A DNA stretch of 64,000 nt from assembly GCA_001897435.1 (NCBI GenBank), contig MKSV01000009.1:206071-270070 (forward strand), given 5' to 3'. Both the position numbers and the translations under genes were made by a program. The notes beneath the pieces are model-generated. The model saw only the letters and a list, made by a program, of their open reading frames with translations. It had not been told where the DNA came from and did not search any database. This DNA is from Acidobacteriales bacterium 59-55 (GTDB lineage: Bacteria > Acidobacteriota > Terriglobia > Terriglobales > Acidobacteriaceae). Each line of letters begins with the position of its first letter. The stretch's first letter is position 1. Below, in pieces: positions 32,724 through 45,535 of this stretch.

Positions 32724-34544
32724 CTATTTCTTGCTTTGCTCCGGAACCCACAGGCCGGAGAGGGCATACGCGGCGTGGATCAATGCAATGTGGGTCAGCG
32801 CCTGTGGGAAATTACCGACCTGGCGCTTACTGGCCGGGTCATACTCTTCGGCTAAAAGTCCAACGTCGTTCCGTAAATCCAGCAGACGCTCATAGAGAGC
32901 AATCGCGTCATCCCTGCGCCCGATGAGGCACAGGTTGGTCACCATCCAGAAGCTGCAGGCGAGAAAGACTCCTTCACCGCCGGCAAGACCGTCATCAGTC
33001 GTCCTGGTGTCGTAGCGCTGCACGAAGCCATTCTTTATCAGGGTGCGTTCAATTGCCTCCACGGTGCCGCGAATGCGCGGGTCGGCGGGAGGCAGGAATC
33101 CTACCATCGCAATCCTCAGACACGACGCGTCGAGTTGCTTCGAACCATAGGACTGCACGAAGCTGTTCAGCTTCTTATTGAAGCCCTTCTCGCAGACCTG
33201 TTTATGGATCTGATCGCGCACCTTGCGCCAGTGGGCAACATTGCCGTTGCCGTCGTAGCGCTCGTGATGCTTGATGGCGCGGTCGAGCGCTACCCAGGCC
33301 ATCACCTTCGAGTAGGTAAAGTGCTGCCGCCTGCCTCTTGTCTCCCATATCCCCTCATCCGGCTTTTGCCATACGCTGCAAAGATGGTTGATGAGAGAGG
33401 CCTGCAGAGAAGTCGCTGGAACGCGAAGGCCTTCCTCGGCTTCCGGTGTCTCCGAAAGCGTCTCCGCCACCTCCCCGAAGACGTCCAGTTGAAATTGATC
33501 GACGGCGGCATTGCCGATGCGCACAGGCCGGGAATGCTTGTAGCCGGGCAGCCACGACGCCTCCCACTCGATGATCTGCCGCTCTCCCCAGATGCCGTAG
33601 ATGGTCTGTACCTGGCCGGGAGCGCCGGCAATGGCCCGCAGCAGCCACATGCGCCAGGCGATGGCCTCTTCTTCATATCCTGCCCGCATCAGTACCATCA
33701 GCGTGAAGGCGGTGTCGCGCAGCCAGCAATAGCGATAGTCCCAGTTGCGAGGTCCGCCGATCTTCTCGGGCAGCGAGGTGGTGATCGCGGCAACGATTCC
33801 GCCGGAGGGTCTGTAAGTCAGCGCCTTCAGCGTAATCAGCGACCGCTCGATAGCCTCTTTGTATGGGCCGTTATAGGTATTGCGCTGCGTCCAGTCGGTC
33901 CATAGCCTCTGGGTTTCGGCCAGAGCACGCGCCGGTGGAACCTCGGGTGGCACATCGGAGAGCGAAGAGAGTGTCGTCAGCGTGAATGTCACCGTCTCGT
34001 GGGCTCTGACCGTAAAGTCGCTCACCGTCGTCATCTTTTCGCCACGCAGCGGAGCCTTGGTTTGCAGTACCACCATGTCGCGGCCGGCAACGGCGCGTAA
34101 TTCACCATTTGTGCTGGTGACCCACGGTATCGTGCGGCCATAGTCGAAGCGGATGGCGAGGTTCATCCGCATGGCGACCTCGCCGCGAATGCCTCGCACG
34201 ATGCGGACGAGACTGGAGTTCTCGTCGCGTGGCGGCATGAAGTCCGTGATGCACACTACGCCGTCCGGAGTCTCGAAGGTAGTATCGACCACCAGCGTAT
34301 GCGGCTTATACTGCCGACGAGTCGCAGTTACCCTTCCTGCCGGAGCGATCTTCCAGAATCCATGTTCCCGCGTTCCCAGCAACGCCGCAAAACACGCCCC
34401 GGAGGAGAATGTGGGCCAGCACAGCCAGTCGATCGAGCCTTCGCGCGAGACCAGCGCCGCCGTCTCACAATCGCCAATCAGGCAGTAGTCCTCAATTGCG
34501 GCGGCGTGGAGAGGGGCCTTTTTCTTCTTTTCTCGCTCTGCCAT
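32724..34544 (-). CDS. GH15 family glucoamylase/trehalase-like protein
   Basis: Cytoplasmic-looking protein of 606 residues. The N-terminal beta-sandwich begins IEDYCLIGDCETAALVSREG, and the (alpha/alpha)6 catalytic barrel holds the two family glutamates: the acid in KPDEGIWETRGRR near residue 397 and the base in LLAEEYDPASKRQ near 562. NWDYRYCWLRDTAFTL is another GH15 landmark. GH15 members hydrolyse alpha-1,4-glucan ends or trehalose; being next to treY-treZ, either use is plausible. It heads the minus-strand unit. GAGGA lies a few nt before ATG 34544. The 165 bp to glgE form a divergent promoter region. Confidence 0.9.
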   Translation of the reverse strand: MAEREKKKKAPLHAAAIEDYCLIGDCETAALVSREGSIDWLCWPTFSSGACFAALLGTREHGFWKIAPAGRVTATRRQYKPHTLVVDTTFETPDGVVCITDFMPPRDENSSLVRIVRGIRGEVAMRMNLAIRFDYGRTIPWVTSTNGELRAVAGRDMVVLQTKAPLRGEKMTTVSDFTVRAHETVTFTLTTLSSLSDVPPEVPPARALAETQRLWTDWTQRNTYNGPYKEAIERSLITLKALTYRPSGGIVAAITTSLPEKIGGPRNWDYRYCWLRDTAFTLMVLMRAGYEEEAIAWRMWLLRAIAGAPGQVQTIYGIWGERQIIEWEASWLPGYKHSRPVRIGNAAVDQFQLDVFGEVAETLSETPEAEEGLRVPATSLQASLINHLCSVWQKPDEGIWETRGRRQHFTYSKVMAWVALDRAIKHHERYDGNGNVAHWRKVRDQIHKQVCEKGFNKKLNSFVQSYGSKQLDASCLRIAMVGFLPPADPRIRGTVEAIERTLIKNGFVQRYDTRTTDDGLAGGEGVFLACSFWMVTNLCLIGRRDDAIALYERLLDLRNDVGLLAEEYDPASKRQVGNFPQALTHIALIHAAYALSGLWVPEQSKK

Positions 34545-34662
34545 TCGTCCTCATCTCTGTTCGGCCGGCTTGCGATGCAACAGCAACGAACACGGTCCAA
34601 TCCGCATCTCTCTTAAGAAGCAGTTGGCCCATAAACGGTAGGATGCATACAGCAACAATTTA

Positions 34663-34691
34663 TTGAAACGAAATGCGAACGTCCATAAAGT
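34663..34691 (+). promoter_or_regulatory. Candidate promoter of the glgE operon
   Basis: TTGAAA (34663-34668) and TAAAGT (34686-34691) are 17 bp apart, and the -10 ends 18 bp before the glgE start codon. The same -10 hexamer appears in the tRNA promoter at 62564-62569. The leader would be very short, matching the absence of a clear ribosome site. Confidence 0.5.
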
Positions 34692-34709
34692 TTTCCGGAA
34701 TTGAGTTGA

Positions 34710-36754
34710 ATGAAACCTGTTGAAGGCCGCAAGCGAGTCATCATTGAAGAGGTTCAACCACAAGTAGGTTGCGGCCGCTATCCCGTCAAGCGGACGCTGG
34801 GCGATAGCGTCACGGTGTCCGCTGCCATATTTGCCGACGGTCACGATCATGTTGCGGGGCGCCTGTTATTCCGCCACGAAAGCGAGAGCGGCTGGCGCTC
34901 CACGCCGATGATCGCGCTTACGAACGATCTGTGGACGGCGACGTTTACGGTGGACAAACTCGGAGCATGGCACTACACGCTCGAGGCCTGGGTCGATCAC
35001 TTCGGCACATGGTGCAGTGATCTTCAGAAGCGCCTTGCAGCCCAGAACGATCCTGCGGCAAGCTCGGTAGCCGGCCCACAGGATATCCCCTTGGCTCTGC
35101 GCACCGGCGCGTCTCTGCTGGAAAGCGTGAAAGCGCGAGCTAAGGGTGAGGACGCCAGGCTTCTGGATCAGATTCTTGTCTCGCTGCGCTGGATGGCAGA
35201 TCAAAAGACGAAGCTCTACGAATATCCGACCTGCGACGATGTTACTAAGCTCGTCAACGAGTATCCCGACCTTTCCCGCGCCACACGATACCATCAGGAC
35301 CTTTCTCTCTGGGTCGACCGCGAGCGCGCTCGCTACTCGACGTGGTACGAGCTGTTTCCGCGATCCACATCTCCCGATCCCAGTCGCCACGGCACCTTTG
35401 CGGACGTGGAGACGCTTCTTCCTGACATCGCCGCGATGGGCTTCGACGTACTTTACCTTCCGCCGATCCATCCCATCGGGAATGCCTTTCGCAAAGGCCC
35501 CAATAACAATGTAGCGTCGACTAAAGGGGATCCCGGCAGCCCGTGGGCCATCGGCTCGAATGAGGGTGGCCACACCGCGATTCATCGCCAGCTTGGCACG
35601 CTCGCCGAGTTTGAGCGTCTGGCCGCTGCATCGCACGCGCACGGCATGGAGATTGCGCTCGATATCGCCTTCCAGTGCTCGCCAGACCATCCCTGGGTCA
35701 GCGAACATCCTGTCTGGTTCACCAAGCGCCCGGACGGCTCCATCCAGTACGCCGAAAATCCACCCAAGAAGTATCAGGATATCTATCCGCTGAACTTTGA
35801 GTCTTCTGACTGGGCCTCGCTCTGGCAGGCTTTGCACGGCGTCTTCGCTTACTGGATCGAACACGGCGTTCGCATCTTTCGTGTCGATAATCCGCACACC
35901 AAGGCGCTGCCGTTCTGGGAGTGGTGCATCGCGGAGATTCACAAGCAGCATCCGGACGTCATCTTTCTGGCCGAGGCGTTCACCCGTCCTCACGTGATGT
36001 ATTCGCTGGCCAAGGCTGGTTTCACGCAGTCCTATACCTACTTCACATGGCGCAACACCAGCACCGAACTGCAGCAATACTTCGAGGAGATCACCAGGCC
36101 GCCGGTTACTGATTTCTTCCGCCCCAATCTCTGGCCCAACACGCCCGACATTCTGCACGCGACACTTCAGAACGGCGGTCGTCCCGCGTTCATGCAACGG
36201 CTGATCCTCGCCGCGACGCTGGGCGCGAACTACGGCATCTATGGCCCTGCCTTCGAGCTGGGCGAGAACCTGCCCGCGAAGCCCGGCAGTGAAGAATACC
36301 TCGACAGCGAGAAGTACGAGATCCGCCGCTGGGACCGGGCAGCGCATCACAGTCTTGCTCCCCTGATCACACGCCTCAATCAGATTCGCCGCGAGAATTC
36401 CGCTCTGCAAAGCGACGGCTCGCTGCACTTTCATCCTGCCGATAGCCCGCATATTCTCTGCTACAGCAAGGTCGCCGCGGGCAATCTCATCCTCGTCGCC
36501 ATCAACCTCGATCCCACTCAGGAACAGGGAGGATGGATCGATCTCGACCTGAAACATCTCGCCATCGCGCACGGCCAGCCTTTCGATGTGGAAGACCTTC
36601 TTACCGGAAAGCATTATCAGTGGCATGGCCGCAGCAACTATGTCGCGCTGCGCCCCGACGTGATGCCCGCGCATATCTTCCGCATCACGCGCGAGTCCGG
36701 AGCCGAAATTGATACTAAGCTGATCCCAGCACCTGCAGCCGCGGAGATATTCGA

Positions 36755-36758
<4 letters not shown>
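34710..36758 (+). CDS. glgE: Alpha-1,4-glucan:maltose-1-phosphate maltosyltransferase
   Basis: GH13_3 enzyme of 682 residues that extends alpha-1,4-glucan using maltose-1-phosphate. Diagnostic segments are the N-terminal GRYPVKRTLGDSVTVSAAIFADGHD, WYELFPRSTSPDPSRHGTF, LYLPPIHPIGNAFRKGPNN and the nucleophile region IFRVDNPHTKALPFWEW near residue 390, followed by FLAEAFTRPHVMYSLAKAGF with the acid/base Glu. Length is typical. It starts the four-gene plus-strand unit and overlaps the next start by 4 bp (GTGA), so GlgE and TreS-Mak are made together. Known pathway: trehalose to maltose to maltose-1-phosphate to glucan. Confidence 0.96.
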
Positions 36759-40132
<3,374 letters not shown>

Positions 40133-40154
40133 CCGAGAAAGCTCATACAGCACG

Positions 40155-41366
40155 ATGGCCTCCACTTCAACCAACATCGACGCCTCCACGCAACCGGCTC
40201 CCGCGGTCGAGACAGGCCGCCTTCTCGTCAGCCTGCCTCTGCTTGCCAACGGGGAACTCCACGCTACTCTGGCGAACCTTGCTGCGGCCTTTCCGGAGAG
40301 AACCATTCTTGTGGCTACGCCGTCGTCGCTTGAGGGATCAGCGAGCCCGGCGCCGGACACGCTTCATCTTCTTGCCTATACGCCGACGGCAGCTTCTGCC
40401 ATCTCCTGGATCCTTACCGCGGCCGACTACGTTAATGCCTTCCGTCTCGCGGAAGAGAATCAAGCCACTGCCTGCCTTCTTCTCGGAGCCGAGTCGCAGT
40501 CGATTGCACCCGAGGCCCTTCGCGCCCTCGCCGAGTCCGTTCTCCATGCCGACGCCGACCTCGCGATCGCCCATTACGACACCGGGCTGCGCGAACTCCT
40601 CGTTAACTCCGGTATCCTTTACCCGGTCAGCCGGGCCTTGTTCGCGGCGCGCCCGCGTTTTCCCCTTGCCATCGATCTCGCTCTTTCGCTGCGTATGGCG
40701 GGCAAACTTGCAGCCACGGCGCAGAAGTTCATCTCGCTCAATCAAAATGACGCTCTGATCTGGCCGGTTGCGGAAGCCGCCTCGGTGAACTACACCATCG
40801 CGGAGATAGAGATTGGTCCCCGCACCATGCCGCAGCCCGCGGCATCCGATCTAAATTCGCTGCTCGCTCAGATCGCCGGGTCGCTCTTCGCCGAAGTCGA
40901 TGCCAAGGCCGCTTTCTGGCAGCGCGCCCGCGGAACTCAGCCCGCGCGCCTGTTTCCCCTGTCCGCGCTTCCGGCCGAAGCCGCCGACATCACTCCCATG
41001 CTCGACGCCTTCCGCCTCGCCTACACCAACCTGCACGGCATCTGGTCGCTGGTCCTGCCGCCCAACTCGTTGCTCGGCCTCAAGCGGCTCTCCATCATGC
41101 CCGCCGAGAGCTTCCACATGCCAGACAACCTCTGGGCGCGCATCGTTTACGACTTTATCCTCGCCTACCGCCTGCGCACTATCAACCGCGGTCATCTGCT
41201 CGGCGCGCTCACACCCCTTTACCTTGCCTGGGTCGCCTCTCATCTGGTGCTCGTCAGAAGTGGAACAGCGCCGGAAAAACACATTCAGGATCTCGCCGCG
41301 GCTTTTGAGACCGACAAGCCCTATCTCGTGTCGCGATGGCGCTGGCCCGACCGTTTCAACCCCTAG
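40155..41366 (+). CDS. Degenerate GT-A glycosyltransferase-like protein (glucosyl/mannosylglycerate synthase fold)
   Basis: Protein of 403 residues that I align by eye with GT-A glycosyltransferases of the mannosyl/glucosylglycerate synthase kind. Shared landmarks are SIAPEALRALAESVL, ILYPVSRALFAARPR, and the C-terminal helices NLWARIVYDFILAYRL and HLLGALTPLYLAWVASHLV. In active relatives the first landmark is preceded by a DxD metal motif and the third region reads RQPIGGDFG-like; here these are LLGAESQS and RFPLAIDLALS, so catalytic residues appear lost. It may be a regulatory or scaffold subunit in the GlgE/TreS unit. It starts 22 bp after treS. Alternative: a diverged enzyme with unknown chemistry. 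Confidence 0.6.
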   Translation: MASTSTNIDASTQPAPAVETGRLLVSLPLLANGELHATLANLAAAFPERTILVATPSSLEGSASPAPDTLHLLAYTPTAASAISWILTAADYVNAFRLAEENQATACLLLGAESQSIAPEALRALAESVLHADADLAIAHYDTGLRELLVNSGILYPVSRALFAARPRFPLAIDLALSLRMAGKLAATAQKFISLNQNDALIWPVAEAASVNYTIAEIEIGPRTMPQPAASDLNSLLAQIAGSLFAEVDAKAAFWQRARGTQPARLFPLSALPAEAADITPMLDAFRLAYTNLHGIWSLVLPPNSLLGLKRLSIMPAESFHMPDNLWARIVYDFILAYRLRTINRGHLLGALTPLYLAWVASHLVLVRSGTAPEKHIQDLAAAFETDKPYLVSRWRWPDRFNP

Positions 41367-41446
41367 GCATTGGCCATGAAAGAGATTCTTACCGGCACCG
41401 TATCAGAAGGTCCGCAACATCTGTAACGACGTAAGGAGAAGACCCC

Positions 41447-42172
41447 ATGTGGCAACAAGTTCACGACTCGCTCAGCCAATCCGCTCACCGAGTGCTCTTT
41501 AAACTCGCCAGCTTCCTTCCCGGCCTCGTCGCCCTTCTTGTCGCTGTCCTTGTGCTTGCGCTGATCGGGGCTGCTGTTGCCGCATTGCTGCGCCGCATCC
41601 TCACCTCTGCCAAATTCGACGAGCGCATGGCCCGCAACTCCCCGGACGCGATCTCCGACTGGTCACCCTCGGGCAGCCCCACGCTGCTGGTTGCGCGCGT
41701 TGCCTTCTGGGTCTGCGTTGCGCTGGGCTTCATCATCGGCATCTCTGCCTTCGATGCATCGTCGAACGGTTCGCAGATCTCCACCTTCCTGCTCCCCTAT
41801 CTGACCCACTCCATCGGCGCTATCGTTCTACTCATCATCGGCAATCTCGTCGCCCGCTTTCTCGAACGCTCCGTGCTTATTGGAGCCGTCAATGCACGCC
41901 TGCAATACGCGCGTTTTCTTTCACTCGGCATTAAATGGCTGGTGCTGGTGCTGACCGCGGCGATGATCCTCGACCATCTTGAGATCGGCGGCGCCATTGT
42001 CGAGCTGGCTTTCGGCATTCTCTTCGGCGGCATCGTGCTTACGCTCGCCCTCGCCGTTGGCCTTGGCTCTCGTGACATCGTCAGCCGCTCGCTCGAAAAG
42101 AATGTCGAGCGCACCGAGTCTGCGCCCGACGCCGACTCGCCCGCCCAGCCGGAGACCCTGCGCCACTTCTAA
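41447..42172 (+). CDS. Small MscS-like conserved transmembrane-helix protein
   Basis: Integral membrane protein of 241 residues with about five membrane segments (near residues 22-47, 82-105, 112-133, 155-174 and 183-208). The last pair, AGGLG-like FGILFGGIVLTLALAVGLGSRDIVSR, and LLIIGNLVARFLERSVLIGAV resemble the repeated TM-helix unit placed before MscS channels. The soluble MscS beta domain is absent, so it is not a complete mechanosensitive channel. AAGGAG precedes ATG 41447. It follows the degenerate glycosyltransferase gene by 80 bp and closes the plus-strand trehalose unit; a link to osmotic stress is plausible since trehalose is an osmolyte (inference). Confidence 0.75.
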   Translation: MWQQVHDSLSQSAHRVLFKLASFLPGLVALLVAVLVLALIGAAVAALLRRILTSAKFDERMARNSPDAISDWSPSGSPTLLVARVAFWVCVALGFIIGISAFDASSNGSQISTFLLPYLTHSIGAIVLLIIGNLVARFLERSVLIGAVNARLQYARFLSLGIKWLVLVLTAAMILDHLEIGGAIVELAFGILFGGIVLTLALAVGLGSRDIVSRSLEKNVERTESAPDADSPAQPETLRHF

Positions 42173-42192
42173 GCAGTGTTTTATGAGCCGAT

Positions 42193-43521
42193 TCAGTAAG
42201 CCGGTCCGGAGAGCAGGCTCCGCTTTGTCGACTCATAGAAGCCGTAGATTGCTACGCAACTGAATCCAGTTGCCGGAACGATATAGCCCAGCGCGATGCT
42301 GCCTGTGTTCCGCGCGATCAGTCCCATGATCGGCGGAAAGATCGCTCCGCCGACGATTGCCATTACCAGCAGCGAGCCGCCGATCTTGGTGTTGCGTCCC
42401 AGCCCCTTCAACCCCAGGGCAAAGATCGTTGGATACATGATCGACAGAAAGAATCCGCTCGCCACCACGCCCCACGCCCCAATCAGACCGGGCCGAGAGA
42501 CCGCAACCACCATCAACAGCGCATTCGCGATGCCATAGAAGCCCAGCATCCGGCTGGGCCGTATGAACCGCATCAGCGGCGTCGAAACGAACCTCCCCGC
42601 GGCCATCGCAATCAGCGTTGCCAGCAGATAGAACGCAGCCGTCCGTTCACTCACCGGCGTGTACTGCTTCATATACGGAATCAGACTGCTCCACGATGAG
42701 ATCTGCGCACCGACGTTGCAGAAGTTGGCGATCACCGCAATCCAGATCGCCGGAATCTTCAGCAGCTCTGCGAAACTGCCATGATCCTCGCCCTCGCCTT
42801 CGTGCTCGGACTGCATGACGGGAAATTTGGTCCGGGAGAGAATGAAGGCGCATAGCAGAACCACCGCGCCGAAGATCAAATAGGTTGGTACCACGCGCAT
42901 CAGTTCGGTATGCAGATAGGGCTGGTAAGTTCCCGCCAACTTCATCGCCGCAATCTGTGCAGCATTCGGCTCAATGCCCGAGAAGATGAAGTACGTCCCG
43001 ATCAGCACGCCGACAATCGTTCCCGGAGGGTTGAATGCCTGCGAAAAGTTCAGCCGCTGCTCCGACGTGTGCGGGTCGCCGAACTGCGCGATGAACGGGT
43101 TTGCCGCCGTCTCCAGCACCGACGCTCCGCTGCCCACCGTAAACAGCGCGACCAGGAACAGAGAGTACTGATGGCTCACCGCCGCCGGCCAGAACAGCAC
43201 CATGCCCGAGCCGAAGATGACCAGGCCGGTCACCATCCCCGCCTTGTACCCCCACTTCCGCATCAGCAGCGCCGCGGGAATCGCCATGCAGAAGTATCCG
43301 AAGAAGTTGGCGGTCTGCACTAGTTGCGCGCTGAACTGCGACAACTGGAAGGATTTTCTGAACTGCTGCACCAGGATGTCCGTCAGATTATTGGACATGC
43401 CCCAAAGAAAAAACAGCACTGTTACCAGGACAAACGGAAGCATGTGTCCAACAGGGAACACGGGATGCTTTTTGCCATCGTCTATCTTCGCATTGCTGCT
43501 TACCGGCGTTGAAATCTGCAT
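42193..43521 (-). CDS. fucP: L-fucose:proton symporter-like MFS permease
   Basis: Major-facilitator permease of 442 residues with about 12 membrane helices. The first helix region PFVLVTVLFFLWGMSNNLTDILVQQFRKSF, SGASVLETAANPFIAQFGD and LNFSQAFNPPGTIVGVLIG match the FucP family. FucP-like proteins carry L-fucose or related sugars with protons. ATG 43521 is preferred over TTG 43527; GAGGG precedes it. It is the last gene of a fucose-type unit with the dehydrogenase (24 bp upstream) and lactonase. Other FucP relatives import glucose or galactose, so L-fucose is supported mainly by neighbours. Confidence 0.88.
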   Translation of the reverse strand: MQISTPVSSNAKIDDGKKHPVFPVGHMLPFVLVTVLFFLWGMSNNLTDILVQQFRKSFQLSQFSAQLVQTANFFGYFCMAIPAALLMRKWGYKAGMVTGLVIFGSGMVLFWPAAVSHQYSLFLVALFTVGSGASVLETAANPFIAQFGDPHTSEQRLNFSQAFNPPGTIVGVLIGTYFIFSGIEPNAAQIAAMKLAGTYQPYLHTELMRVVPTYLIFGAVVLLCAFILSRTKFPVMQSEHEGEGEDHGSFAELLKIPAIWIAVIANFCNVGAQISSWSSLIPYMKQYTPVSERTAAFYLLATLIAMAAGRFVSTPLMRFIRPSRMLGFYGIANALLMVVAVSRPGLIGAWGVVASGFFLSIMYPTIFALGLKGLGRNTKIGGSLLVMAIVGGAIFPPIMGLIARNTGSIALGYIVPATGFSCVAIYGFYESTKRSLLSGPAY

Positions 43522-43545
43522 TCCCAATCCCTCAATCTCTGAACT

Positions 43546-44547
43546 CTAAACTTCCACCATGATCTTCGTGAACTTGCCGGGGGCATCGCTCCACTCGCCG
43601 AGCATCCGCGCCGCCTCTTCCATCGGCACCACCGCGCTGACCGCATCTTCCACGGGAAACCGTCCTGCTTCGAGCATCCGTATCACCTCGCGGAAGTCTT
43701 CCGGTAACGCATTTCTGCTGCCCAGAATATCCAACTCTTTCTGAACGAACAGCCGCGTCTTGTACGCCACCGGCTCCTTTGCATACCCGATATAGACGAC
43801 TCGCCCCGTAAACGAGACCTCTTCAACCGCAGAGCGAAAGGTCTGAGGCAGCCCGATCGCCTCGATCATCACGTCCGGCCCGCGCCCGCCTGTAATGGCC
43901 GTCAATCGCTCGTGCAGGTCCTCATTCTTCGCGTGAATCAGATGCTTCGCGCCCGCCTTCCGCGCGATCTCGAGCTTCGCATCGTCCATGTCAATGGCGA
44001 TGGTCTCCGCCCCGCGAAACGCCGAGGAGGCGATAGCTCCCAGCCCCACGCCGCCGCATCCAAACACGGCGACAGCATCCTCTGCCGCGACGCGTCCACG
44101 CGCCGCGGCATGAAACCCAACCGTCAGCGGCTCCACCAGGCACAGTTCCTTGATCGAGAGCTTCGCCGCATACAATTTCTCGGCAGGAACGCTGATGTAC
44201 TCGGTCATCGCCCCATCGCGCTGCACGCCCATGGTCTCGTTGAACTGGCATGCATTTACCCGGCCTCGGAGGCACGACGGGCACCTCCCGCAGCTGGTGT
44301 AGGGAGAGATCGTCACCATCGTGCCCGCCGCCAGGTCGCCTCCAGCTTCCACTACCTCGGCTGCCACCTCGTGCCCCGGTATGCGTGGAAAGGTCACCAT
44401 CGCATTCCGTCCACGAAATGTATTGAGGTCGGTCCCGCACATTCCCACCATCTTCACTCGCAGCAGAGCCTCGCCCGGCTCTGCTGCGATATCCGGGACC
44501 TCCTGAACCGCCGCGGCTCCCGGCCCTTCCATGCGAAATGCCCTCAT
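43546..44547 (-). CDS. Zinc-dependent medium-chain alcohol/polyol dehydrogenase
   Basis: MDR-family enzyme of 333 residues. Catalytic-zinc residues lie in GMCGTDLNTFRG and IPGHEVAAEVVEAG; the four structural-zinc cysteines are in CGRCPSCLRGRVNAC near residue 95. The nucleotide motif AVFGCGGVGLGAI is near 163. Close in type to threonine or L-galactonate dehydrogenases. Beside a FucP transporter and a sugar lactonase it may oxidise L-fucose/L-galactose or the corresponding acid (inference). ATG 44547 has GAGGAGA 7 nt upstream and is preferred over TTG 44553. Confidence 0.85.
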   Translation of the reverse strand: MRAFRMEGPGAAAVQEVPDIAAEPGEALLRVKMVGMCGTDLNTFRGRNAMVTFPRIPGHEVAAEVVEAGGDLAAGTMVTISPYTSCGRCPSCLRGRVNACQFNETMGVQRDGAMTEYISVPAEKLYAAKLSIKELCLVEPLTVGFHAAARGRVAAEDAVAVFGCGGVGLGAIASSAFRGAETIAIDMDDAKLEIARKAGAKHLIHAKNEDLHERLTAITGGRGPDVMIEAIGLPQTFRSAVEEVSFTGRVVYIGYAKEPVAYKTRLFVQKELDILGSRNALPEDFREVIRMLEAGRFPVEDAVSAVVPMEEAARMLGEWSDAPGKFTKIMVEV

Positions 44548-44565
44548 CGACAACTCTCCTCAAAT

Positions 44566-44590
44566 TTTTCAAATAGAAAAGTAATATTTC
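44566..44590 (-). promoter_or_regulatory. AT-rich palindromic region between lactonase and dehydrogenase genes
   Basis: TTTTC (44566-44570) and GAAAA (44576-44580) form a perfect inverted repeat with a 5-nt spacer; the right half also pairs with ATTTC further on. The run is strikingly AT-rich in a GC-rich genome and lies 20 bp before the dehydrogenase start. Could hold an internal promoter or operator. Confidence 0.3.
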
Positions 44591-44595
44591 ACCAA

Positions 44596-45432
44596 TTACT
44601 CTAACCCATACACGGCAGTCGCCGTGGTGCCAAAGACGGCGGCCTGCTCGTCAGAACTGAATCCGGCGAAGTATTGGCGTAACACCTCAAACCACCGCCC
44701 GTATCCGCTCGCCACCAGGCACACCGGCCAATCCGATCCGGCCATCAGGCGTCCGGCTCCAAACGCCTCCACCGCTACGTCGAGATATGGCCGCAGCGAC
44801 TCCGGCGTCCACGCGCTCCAGTCTGCCTCCGTCACCATTCCCGATACCTTGCAGCACACGTTCTCTCGTTGGCCCAACTCGCGCATCCGCGCCGCCCACG
44901 GCTCCAGCGCTGCTTCGCGGATCAGCGGCTTGGCCATGTGGTCCAACACAAAGGGCTGGTCTGGATGCTCGTCCACAAAATCAATCGCCTGCGGCAGATG
45001 CCGCTCATAGATCAGGATCTCGTAGACCAGACCGCTGCCGAGCATGGTGCGAATCCCCGAGTTGAAGTCTTCGCGCAGAATATAGTTTTCGTCCTTCTCC
45101 GCCTGAATCACATGCCGAAGCCCCTTCAGCTTCGGCCGGTGCTCGAACTCCTCCATCACCCCGGGAAAATCCTCCCCGGCAATCGGAGCCCAACCCACTA
45201 CACCGCGAATGGCCTCGCACTCATCGGCCATCTGCAGCAGCCAGCGCGTCTCATCCATCGTCTGACGGGCCTGCACCGCAATAGTGCCGTCGATTCTCGC
45301 AGCAGTTAGCTCGCGCATCAGATCCTGCGGCAAAAAGTCCCTCCGCAGTGTCGCCATCTCGTCATCGATCCAACCATATTCTTCCGGCGAATATCGCCAG
45401 AGATGGTGGTGCGCATCAATCCTCTCAGCCAC
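44596..45432 (-). CDS. Amidohydrolase-2 family sugar lactonase (L-fuconolactonase-like)
   Basis: TIM-barrel hydrolase of 278 residues. The metal-binding start RIDAHHHLW, the segment KLKGLRHVIQAEKDENYIL, the C-terminal MAGSDWPVCLVASGYGRW and LDHMAKPLIREAAL are typical of L-fuconolactonases and L-rhamnonolactonases. It would open the lactone formed when a 6-deoxy sugar is oxidised. GTG 45432 has AGGAG 9 nt upstream. First gene of lactonase-dehydrogenase-fucP; the upstream 100 bp are AT-rich and probably contain the promoter. The acid dehydratase and later enzymes are not in the window. Confidence 0.86.
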   Translation of the reverse strand: MAERIDAHHHLWRYSPEEYGWIDDEMATLRRDFLPQDLMRELTAARIDGTIAVQARQTMDETRWLLQMADECEAIRGVVGWAPIAGEDFPGVMEEFEHRPKLKGLRHVIQAEKDENYILREDFNSGIRTMLGSGLVYEILIYERHLPQAIDFVDEHPDQPFVLDHMAKPLIREAALEPWAARMRELGQRENVCCKVSGMVTEADWSAWTPESLRPYLDVAVEAFGAGRLMAGSDWPVCLVASGYGRWFEVLRQYFAGFSSDEQAAVFGTTATAVYGLE

Positions 45433-45535
45433 TCTTGTCTTCTCCTCTATAAATTTGTTTAACGATAACTGTACCGTAATAAATATCAGTCCAGTTTATC
45501 CCGCCGGTCTCCACCCGCCATGGAGAGAAGCCGGA

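Noticed and set aside
34866..36674. Open frame of 602 codons opposite glgE
   Set aside because: No recognisable domain; lies wholly inside glgE, whose motifs are unambiguous.
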